Both the position numbers and the translations under genes were made by a program. A stretch of DNA of 64,000 nt from Synechococcus sp. HK01-R. Lineage in GTDB: Bacteria > Cyanobacteriota > Cyanobacteriia > PCC-6307 > Cyanobiaceae. Shown piece by piece: positions 58,612 through 64,000 of this stretch. A model generated the notes under the pieces. That model was not told where the DNA came from, made no database searches, and saw only the letters and a list, made by a program, of their open reading frames with translations. Positions within the stretch are counted from its first letter, which is position 1, and each line of letters opens with the position of its first letter. The stretch spans positions 310,001-374,000 of the forward strand of contig NZ_CP059059.1 in NCBI RefSeq assembly GCF_014217855.1. The letters run 5' to 3'.

Positions 58612-59538
58612 TCAGGAGGCCAACACCGCCTCAAGGGCGGTTGGACTCGCATTCAGCTGAGGCGTCTCCGCGTAAACCTCAGCTGCGTTGTTCGGACTTT
58701 CCTGCAGGCGCACCTTGTGCAGCACCACTCCGATGGCCCGGATGGGAGTGGCCAGACGATCGGCAATATGAAGCGCAATGTTCTCCGCCGTTGGAACACA
58801 GCTAGCGAAATGGGGCACGTCCTTATTGAGGAAGGTGTGATCGAAAGGCTCGACCACGAGATCATCCAGAAGGCTCTGAAGCGCCGCTAAGTCACAGACC
58901 ATCCCGGTCCGTGGATCGATCGTGCCTCGCACGGTCACATCGACCAAATAGTTGTGGCCATGGCCGTGGGGCCTTGCACACTTCCCGTAGATCCGCTCGT
59001 TCTCCTCCTGGGAGAGCTCAGGGCGGGCCAGGCGGTGGGCAGCCGCAAAGTGGGTGCGAAGCGTGAGGAAAGCGTCCATGCCGTGTCCGAGATAGTCGGC
59101 CCAGAGGCCTGGTGATTCGTAAAGCCGCAAAGCGACCAGAGGAAGGTGGGGAACAAGACGCGTCCAGATCACGCGGACGAGTGCTTCCGTGGTGGGAAGA
59201 CAGCCCTCGGGCTTGGAGACGTCGAACTCATCCCAAGCGTCGTTCAGACAGCGAAAGTCCAGAGATCCGGTCACCTCTTCACGGATCGCGTGCTTGACCT
59301 CCGAGAGGTTGAGCACCATGCCGTCCGCATCAAGGGGACCCGCCATCGAGACGATGAGTTCGTAGTTATGCCCATGGCCAGGCGCCAGAGCGCAAGCACC
59401 GAATCGGGCATTGTTGTCATCGGAACTGAGCTCTGGGAGCCAGTAACGATGCGACGAACTGAAGCAGGCCCGCCGTGTAATCACACAGCGTCGACCCTGA
59501 CCATGGGGAGCAAGGGCCATTGCGGAAATGTCAGCCAT
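58612..59538 (-). CDS. Tandem-domain 6-pyruvoyl/6-carboxytetrahydropterin synthase (QueD/PTPS)
   Basis: A 308-residue protein with two PTPS domains (about residues 20-145 and 160-290). Domain 1 has Zn histidines H30, H55, H57 and C49 but has LDFRCLN where the catalytic histidine is expected. Domain 2 has H168, H193, H195, C187 and an intact FDHTFLN with H234. The family converts dihydroneopterin triphosphate to 6-carboxytetrahydropterin (queuosine) or 6-pyruvoyl-tetrahydropterin (pterin synthesis). The RibD-C reductase gene lies 29 bp downstream on the same strand. Confidence 0.9.
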   Translation of the reverse strand: MADISAMALAPHGQGRRCVITRRACFSSSHRYWLPELSSDDNNARFGACALAPGHGHNYELIVSMAGPLDADGMVLNLSEVKHAIREEVTGSLDFRCLNDAWDEFDVSKPEGCLPTTEALVRVIWTRLVPHLPLVALRLYESPGLWADYLGHGMDAFLTLRTHFAAAHRLARPELSQEENERIYGKCARPHGHGHNYLVDVTVRGTIDPRTGMVCDLAALQSLLDDLVVEPFDHTFLNKDVPHFASCVPTAENIALHIADRLATPIRAIGVVLHKVRLQESPNNAAEVYAETPQLNASPTALEAVLAS

Positions 59539-59609
59539 GGCATGCCCAGACCAGGAGGCATCCTAGGGAGTTCCTGTCTTCCACCGTCCGACCCCGCGGT
59601 TCCCTCGCC

Positions 59610-60215
59610 ATGACCGAGCCTTCCCCCACAGCTGTTCACCCTCTGAAGACAAGGCTCGGGGGCCGCAACCTCTACCTGGTGGGGATGATGGGCAGCGGCA
59701 AGACGAGCAGCGGCAGGCCCCTGGCCCAGGCCCTGGGATACGGATTTGTGGATGCCGATGCAGTGATTGAGCAGTTGGCTGGCCGATCGATTCCACGTCT
59801 GTTCAAAGAAGAGGGCGAGGAAGGTTTCCGCGCCCTCGAAGCCCAGGTGCTGCAGGCGATCGGACAACGACACTCCCTGGTGGTGGCCACAGGCGGTGGC
59901 GTCGTGACGCGACCAGAGAACTGGGGGGTCCTGCATCAGGGGCTGGTGATCTGGCTCGACCCCGACCGGGAGCAGCTACTGGAGCGTCTGCAGCGGGATC
60001 CTGGAGAGCGTCCACTCCTGCAGAACGGGGATCCCGAAGCGAGCCTCGATGCGCTGCTCGCAGCCCGACGCCCGCTCTACGCCGAGGCTGATCTGCATCT
60101 ACGGATCCAGTCGCAATCACCAGACGCCGTCGCCGCCATGGCACTGGAGGCCATCCCAGGGGTGCTCAGTCCCGTCCAGGGGGCTCCAGGCGCACCGCAA
60201 ACCACTGGAGTGTGA
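59610..60215 (+). CDS. aroK: Shikimate kinase
   Basis: AroK phosphorylates shikimate in the chorismate pathway. A 201-residue protein with Walker [12 protein letters not shown], the DADAVIE motif that binds shikimate, [20 protein letters not shown] and the lid RPLLQ. The ATG at 59610 gives the family N-terminus; longer frames do not look real. The 3' end overlaps the convergent CRR7-like gene by 50 bp. Confidence 0.94.
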   Translation: MTEPSPTAVHPLKTRLGGRNLYLVGMMGSGKTSSGRPLAQALGYGFVDADAVIEQLAGRSIPRLFKEEGEEGFRALEAQVLQAIGQRHSLVVATGGGVVTRPENWGVLHQGLVIWLDPDREQLLERLQRDPGERPLLQNGDPEASLDALLAARRPLYAEADLHLRIQSQSPDAVAAMALEAIPGVLSPVQGAPGAPQTTGV

Positions 60216-60432
60216 CCCCGGGAGCCACCTCCAGATCACAGGCGGTGTCGAGCAGCCGGATGGCGGCCGCCGCAACGGAACCGGCAGCCTGCAGGTCGGA
60301 AGGAAGCGCATCCAGCGCCCGCAAGTGCGCTTCCAGCCATGTCAGGGTGTCGGCAGCGCTGAGCAGTTGCTCCGGGCGACCAGGCTCCAGCACCACGTAG
60401 TGATCACAGGCACGAATCAGGGGGTCAGACAA
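60166..60432 (-). CDS. CRR7-like NDH-1 assembly protein
   Basis: An 88-residue protein from a TTG at 60432. The pattern [41 protein letters not shown] and a final [11 protein letters not shown] matches the chlororespiratory reduction 7 family (PF12095), involved in assembly of the photosynthetic NDH-1 complex in plants and present in cyanobacteria. Longer frames to 60513 (with ATG at 60459) exist but the upstream residues look non-native. It overlaps aroK at the 3' end and abuts the DUF6816 gene at the 5' end. Confidence 0.78.
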   Translation of the reverse strand: MSDPLIRACDHYVVLEPGRPEQLLSAADTLTWLEAHLRALDALPSDLQAAGSVAAAAIRLLDTACDLEVAPGVTLQWFAVRLEPPGRD

Positions 60433-60433
60433 G

Positions 60434-61195
60434 GTGCAAGGACTGCTGCCACTGATCATCGGACTGCTTCTGCTGAGCGGGGCCGGACAAGCCTGGTCTG
60501 CGGACGATCCCACGCTGGACCAGCGCCTTCAGCTCTGGCCGGAATGGCAGCTGCCAGCCCCCCTCCCCCGTCCTGGCCGCCACAGTGATCTCGTCTACCC
60601 CAGCTGGTTTGAAGGCGAATGGATGGTCAGCAGCATGGACTTGGACAGTCCGGACGATGACGCCTCGCCCCTGGAACACAAGGCTCGCTTCATCCGCCGG
60701 GGGGGTGCTGTGGTCGGCGACAGAGCCTTCAATGCCATTGCCGTTGGCCAGGCAGTTCTCGGATCGACTCTGCTGACAGTCGAGCAACCAGAGCGCGAAC
60801 CCAACCGTCAACTCGCGAGGCTGCGCGGCGATCGCCTGCTGGAAACCACCGTGATCGGACGACGACAGAGTGATCCGAACCGCAGCGATGTCGTCAGCGA
60901 GTTCCTCAGTGACGAACTGGTCCTACAGATCCTCCACGGTCCTGAGGCTCCAAGGATCAGCAGGGTTGAAACCTTGAGCCGTTATCAACCATGCGCCCCA
61001 GCGTCCCGCGAACGCATCTGCGCCGATCAATGGCAGGCCCGCTACAGCGGGCCCGACACAGGGCTGAATCGCAGCCCTGAATCAGTCCATCGCTACCGGC
61101 TCGAACTCACACGACTGCAGGATCGCTCTGCATCAGCTGGGCCTCCAACTGATCCCTCCAACGGAACAAACCTTGGAGGCGGGGGTGGTCACTGA
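60434..61195 (+). CDS. DUF6816-like exported (lumenal) protein
   Basis: A 253-residue protein from a GTG at 60434. Signal peptide LLPLIIGLLLLSGAGQAWSA is followed by the SDLVYPSWFEGEWMVSSMDL segment that I associate with the DUF6816 family, found in cyanobacteria and the plastid lumen. A later LVLQILHGPEAPRISRVETLSRYQP region is beta-rich. Function unknown. It starts one base away from the divergent CRR7 start and its 3' end overlaps the GST gene by 89 bp. Confidence 0.72.
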   Translation: MQGLLPLIIGLLLLSGAGQAWSADDPTLDQRLQLWPEWQLPAPLPRPGRHSDLVYPSWFEGEWMVSSMDLDSPDDDASPLEHKARFIRRGGAVVGDRAFNAIAVGQAVLGSTLLTVEQPEREPNRQLARLRGDRLLETTVIGRRQSDPNRSDVVSEFLSDELVLQILHGPEAPRISRVETLSRYQPCAPASRERICADQWQARYSGPDTGLNRSPESVHRYRLELTRLQDRSASAGPPTDPSNGTNLGGGGGH

Positions 61196-61841
61196 GCCCA
61201 GCCACACCGCGACCTGCCAAGGCGGCTCCCGAGGAGGAAGGAAACCGCAACAGTGAGAGCTGAGCGGCAACAGCAAGATCAGCAATCGACAAGCGGTCGC
61301 CCACGATCCAAGGAGCCTGCTCCAGCGCCTGGGCCAACTGGGTCAGGCTGGTCAGCAAAGATGCACGCTCCCCCTGAGCCACGATCTCCCCCACCCCCTG
61401 CAGGAGTCCGGTGGGAATCCCTGCAACGGTGCGGCGCAGGGGCTCCGGGAGGTCATCGGGCAGCAGGGCAACCCGAAGCTCCGAATCAATGGTGGCGGCC
61501 TGAGCCAAGGCCACCCTGGCGGCGTGGGCCAGGGTGGTATCAGCCCAGTCTTCAATCAGATGAACCTGCGCTGCAGCCCGCGGGTCTTCGGGCCAGAGAG
61601 GCGGCTCTGGGGCAAGGGTTTCGAGATAGGCGGCAATGGAACTGGAATCGGCAATCACCGTCTCGTCGTCGACCAGCATTGGCACCTGTCGCTGACCAGA
61701 GCGGCGAAAGACGTCGACCTGACCCAAGCCCGGCGTCACCTCCACCTCGCGATAGCTGAGCCCCTTGGCCTGAAGCACCATCCGCACCTTCAGACAAAAG
61801 GCGGAATGACGAAATTGATGCAGCTCCAGCACGGTCAACAC
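61107..61841 (-). CDS. Glutathione S-transferase family protein
   Basis: A 244-residue cytosolic protein with a thioredoxin-fold N-terminal domain (LELHQFRHSAFCLKVRMVLQ, GQRQVPMLVDDETVIADSSSIAAYLE) and an all-helical C-terminal domain (WIVGDRLSIADLAVAAQLSL). The order is that of GSTs; the C-terminal IADLAVAA motif is diagnostic. Substrate unknown. Its C-terminus overlaps the convergent DUF6816 gene by 89 bp, an unusually long overlap of two convincing genes. Confidence 0.85.
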   Translation of the reverse strand: MLTVLELHQFRHSAFCLKVRMVLQAKGLSYREVEVTPGLGQVDVFRRSGQRQVPMLVDDETVIADSSSIAAYLETLAPEPPLWPEDPRAAAQVHLIEDWADTTLAHAARVALAQAATIDSELRVALLPDDLPEPLRRTVAGIPTGLLQGVGEIVAQGERASLLTSLTQLAQALEQAPWIVGDRLSIADLAVAAQLSLLRFPSSSGAALAGRGVAGLSDHPRLQGLFRWRDQLEAQLMQSDPAVV

Positions 61842-62005
61842 CCGCCTGCGGCTTCCAGGCTAGCCATCCAGGATCAGTGCTGAGATCGGGAGGATTGAGG
61901 AGTGGACTGTGTGCAACCCAAGCGCACCACAGGCTGACAAAACAGTGACGAACTGAGCGCAAATCGTCTTGACAGATCCATACCTTAAAGAGAGAAACCT
62001 GCTCC

Positions 62006-62164
62006 ATGGCCCACACCACACTGTTGGAACGCATGATCGATTTCATGCGCAGCATCAGTACGGAAACTCCATCTCCTCTCCAGATGGAAGTGTTCACAGG
62101 GCCGCATGGCGGTCGTTATGTGCTGACTGCCGATGGACGCAAGCGTTACCTCAAACGCTCCTGA
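62006..62164 (+). CDS. 52-residue protein with a GPHGGRY motif
   Basis: A short frame from ATG at 62006: the N-terminus is helical and charged (TTLLERMIDFMRSISTE), then a hinge and EVFTGPHGGRYVLTADGRKR, ending YLKRS. The GPxGGRYxxxxDGRKRYL motif looks nucleic-acid or ribosome related, but I cannot name a family. It sits 52 bp upstream of ycf33 and 164 bp after the GST start. The ribosome site is weak. Confidence 0.6.
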   Translation: MAHTTLLERMIDFMRSISTETPSPLQMEVFTGPHGGRYVLTADGRKRYLKRS

Positions 62165-62216
62165 GCTTCAGGGTCTCGGCGATGATGGGGAGCCGCTTCA
62201 GCTGTAGCTCCCGGCC

Positions 62217-62423
62217 ATGAAGGACTTCTTCATCAATGTGACGCGGTATCCCCGCTATCTGATCGCCTTCAGCCTGGGGGTTCTCAACTCGGTTGCGGAG
62301 CCCTTGGCCCAGCGGCGCAGCAATCCTGTGACCGCTGTGGCGCTGATTGGCGCCCTGGTGAGCGGCCTCATCAGTGTGGGATTGGTGCTCCGTGCCATGG
62401 TGACGCCATCCCCCCTGATCTGA
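62217..62423 (+). CDS. ycf33: DUF751 family protein (Ycf33)
   Basis: A 68-residue membrane protein: [37 protein letters not shown], with two TM helices, matching DUF751/Ycf33 of cyanobacteria and algal plastids. The function is not firmly established; links to photosynthetic electron flow have been suggested. It lies just upstream of rbfA. Confidence 0.9.
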   Translation: MKDFFINVTRYPRYLIAFSLGVLNSVAEPLAQRRSNPVTAVALIGALVSGLISVGLVLRAMVTPSPLI

Positions 62424-62431
62424 AGAAGGCG

Positions 62432-62839
62432 ATGGCACCGGGACGGCGTGTCGAACGAGTTGCGGCCTTGATCCGACGCGAAACAAGCGAATTACTGATC
62501 AACGGCATCCGCGATGAGCGGGTGCATCAGGGCATGGTGAGCATCACCGAAGTGGAGGTCAGCGGAGACCTGCAGCACTGCAAGATCTTCGTGAGCATCT
62601 ATGGCGATGACAGCCAGAAACAAGAAGTGCTCGCAGGACTGCAGGCTGCCAGCGGCTTCCTGCGTGGTGAACTCGGGCGTCGGTTGCAGATGCGTCGAGC
62701 ACCTGAGGTGGTGTTCCAGCAGGATCGCGGGATTGAGAAGGGCACCTCCGTGTTGAGCCTGCTCAACCGCCTGGAGGAGGAGCGTCAAGAGCGGGGAGAC
62801 ATCCCCGAAGGCTCCGACGCGGATGATGAGCGGCCATGA
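62432..62839 (+). CDS. rbfA: Ribosome-binding factor A
   Basis: RbfA binds 30S precursors and is required for 16S rRNA maturation and cold adaptation. The 135-residue protein has the KH-like fold with [41 protein letters not shown] and [15 protein letters not shown], followed by a polar tail. Its stop overlaps the ATG of nagZ (ATGA). The combination rbfA-nagZ is seen in other picocyanobacteria as I recall. Confidence 0.95.
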   Translation: MAPGRRVERVAALIRRETSELLINGIRDERVHQGMVSITEVEVSGDLQHCKIFVSIYGDDSQKQEVLAGLQAASGFLRGELGRRLQMRRAPEVVFQQDRGIEKGTSVLSLLNRLEEERQERGDIPEGSDADDERP

Positions 62840-64000
62840 GCCCCGAGGCCGAACTGCGACGACAGGTGGCCTCGCTGCTGGTGGTGCGCGGCAGCGGCCA
62901 TGCTGAAGACCGACAACGCCGCTACCCCCGCTGGGAACTCCCGAATCAGGAGCTGCGTCGTCTGATCGGTGAGGGGATTGGTGGTGTCATTCTGCTCGGC
63001 GGCAGCAGCACCGAACTGCAGCAGCGCTGCCAGACCCTGCAGAGCTGGGCGCGAGAGCCGTTGCTTCTGTGTGCCGATGTGGAGGAAGGGGTCGGCCAAC
63101 GCTTCGAGGGGGGCACCTGGCTGGTGCCTCCCATGGCCCTCGGCCGACTGCATGCCCGGGATCCCGAACGAGCGATTGCGCTGACTGAGCACTACGGACG
63201 CTGCACCGGACGTCAGGCCAGACGCTGCGGACTGAACTGGGTGCTCGCTCCGGTTGCTGATGTGAATAACAATCCGGGAAATCCGGTCATCAACGTTCGG
63301 GCCTGGGGCGACGCTCCAGACTGTGTGAAGGCCCTCGCCTGTGCCTTCCAGCGGGGACTGGCCAGCACAGGAGTGCTCGGCTGCGCCAAACATTTCCCTG
63401 GCCACGGGGACACCGGCGTGGACTCCCACCTGCAGCTGCCGGTGCTGCGCCACGACAAAGCTCGCCTGGAGCGCGTGGAACTGCCCCCTTTTGCGCAGCT
63501 GATCCAAACTGGAGTCGACAGCGTGATGACGGCCCACCTCCTGATCCCGGCCCTCGATCCCGAGCTTCCAGCCACCCTCTCCCGGGCAGTACTCACCAAT
63601 CTGTTGCGAGACGATCTGGGCTTCCAGGGGCTTGTCGTGACCGACGCACTGGTGATGGAGGCGATCAGCAAGCGCTGGGGTGCCGGCGAGGCAGCGCGGC
63701 TGGCCTTCGCCGCTGGGGCGGATCTGATCCTGATGCCGGCGGATGCCGATGCCGCCATCGAGGCGATCGTGGCTGCTCTCCAGAGCGGCGTCATCCCCCG
63801 GGAGCACCTAGAGACGGCTCTCGCCCGCCGGCAGCAGGCGCTCCAGAAGGTCGCGGCAGCTGCCGCCTCCGGAGCGACGGGCGAGGGGTTTCAAGACGAG
63901 CCCCTTGAACTCGATGGGGAGAGGAGCCTGGCTTTGGAGCTGATTCAACTCAGCCTCGACACCCAGGGACCACTGCCCTTGCCACCTCTCAACGCTGAAG
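62836..64000 (+). CDS. nagZ: Beta-N-acetylhexosaminidase NagZ (3' end cut by window)
   Basis: A glycoside hydrolase family 3 enzyme, at least 388 residues and open to the window end. NagZ cleaves GlcNAc from anhydromuropeptides in cell-wall recycling. The motif [20 protein letters not shown] contains the His-Asp loop specific to NagZ, and [12 protein letters not shown] holds the catalytic aspartate. The ATG at 62836 overlaps the rbfA stop. Typical bacterial NagZ is about 340 residues; cyanobacterial forms have C-terminal extensions, so more coding sequence is expected downstream. AnmK is in the same window. Confidence 0.9.
   Translation, partial: MSPEAELRRQVASLLVVRGSGHAEDRQRRYPRWELPNQELRRLIGEGIGGVILLGGSSTELQQRCQTLQSWAREPLLLCADVEEGVGQRFEGGTWLVPPMALGRLHARDPERAIALTEHYGRCTGRQARRCGLNWVLAPVADVNNNPGNPVINVRAWGDAPDCVKALACAFQRGLASTGVLGCAKHFPGHGDTGVDSHLQLPVLRHDKARLERVELPPFAQLIQTGVDSVMTAHLLIPALDPELPATLSRAVLTNLLRDDLGFQGLVVTDALVMEAISKRWGAGEAARLAFAAGADLILMPADADAAIEAIVAALQSGVIPREHLETALARRQQALQKVAAAAASGATGEGFQDEPLELDGERSLALELIQLSLDTQGPLPLPPLNAE

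Noticed and set aside
61969-61997. TTGACA at 61969-61974 as a promoter for the 52-residue gene
   Set aside because: No acceptable -10 hexamer occurs 15-19 bp downstream; the best candidates are too close.

Overview
The window is a compact, GC-rich chromosomal segment from a marine Synechococcus-type picocyanobacterium. The assignment rests on PsbU, a high-light-inducible protein, a probable PetL, Ycf33/DUF751, a CRR7-like NDH assembly factor, several cyanobacterial families of unknown function (DUF4912, DUF2973, DUF3120, DUF4346, and less surely DUF6816), the cyanobacterial RarA fusion, tRNA genes without encoded CCA, and scattered HIP1 octamers. Coding density is very high: genes overlap by 4-13 bp inside operons, and convergent pairs often overlap at their 3' ends. 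I see no insertion sequence, integrase, prophage or CRISPR array, so this reads as core genome.

Layout. 1-5.1 kb: a DUF4912 protein cut by the window edge, a phospholipase D-like lipoprotein candidate with an inserted EF-hand loop, small secreted or unknown proteins, and phosphoglucomutase. 5.1-10 kb (minus strand): a small membrane protein, an RND efflux pump with an unusual hydrophobic insertion, and its adaptor lipoprotein. 10-16.4 kb: RarA fusion, two unknown proteins, a phosphopantetheinyl transferase, PrxQ-type peroxiredoxin, CoaX and CysH. 16.4-24.4 kb: a tight six-gene plus-strand run of type II NADH dehydrogenase, HflX, SLC13-like permease, TrkH and TrkA potassium uptake, and AnmK. 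24.4-29.9 kb: small accessory genes (a ribbon-helix-helix regulator, an orphan Nif11-like leader, a four-cysteine protein), an ABC-F ATPase and a DegP/HtrA protease. 29.9-36.2 kb: HrpB, an HLIP, exonuclease VII subunits, and membrane proteins. 36.2-42.3 kb: a complete minus-strand rRNA operon, 16S - tRNA-Ile(GAT) - tRNA-Ala(TGC) - 23S - 5S, with terminator. 42.3-47.1 kb (minus strand): an inositol monophosphatase family protein, a TolC-family protein, a cyanobacterial radical SAM/PDZ protein and UppP. 47.2-54.1 kb: DUF3120, PsbU, NadB, a VKOR-thioredoxin fusion, RimO, an MFS exporter and the very short probable petL. 54.2-64 kb: a B12-binding radical SAM protein, DUF4346, an acyltransferase-like protein, a RibD-C reductase, a tandem-domain QueD/PTPS protein, shikimate kinase, CRR7, DUF6816, a GST, Ycf33, RbfA and NagZ (cut by the window end).

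Themes. Photosynthetic electron transport and its assembly or protection are served by PsbU, probable PetL, HLIP, CRR7, NDH-2 and the VKOR oxidase. Envelope and export functions include the RND pump, its adaptor, a TolC protein and UppP. Cell-wall recycling is represented by AnmK and NagZ, about 38 kb apart. Translation and ribosome functions include RimO, RbfA, HflX and the rrn operon.

The most unusual features are the RND insertion, the QueD paralogue whose first domain lacks the catalytic histidine, the EF-hand loop in the PLD protein, the orphan Nif11 leader, the RHH gene with a palindrome on its own predicted -10, and very short genes hidden in overlaps. I do not see convincing evidence of a wholly new multi-gene system. 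All functional calls come from reading motifs, without database searches.
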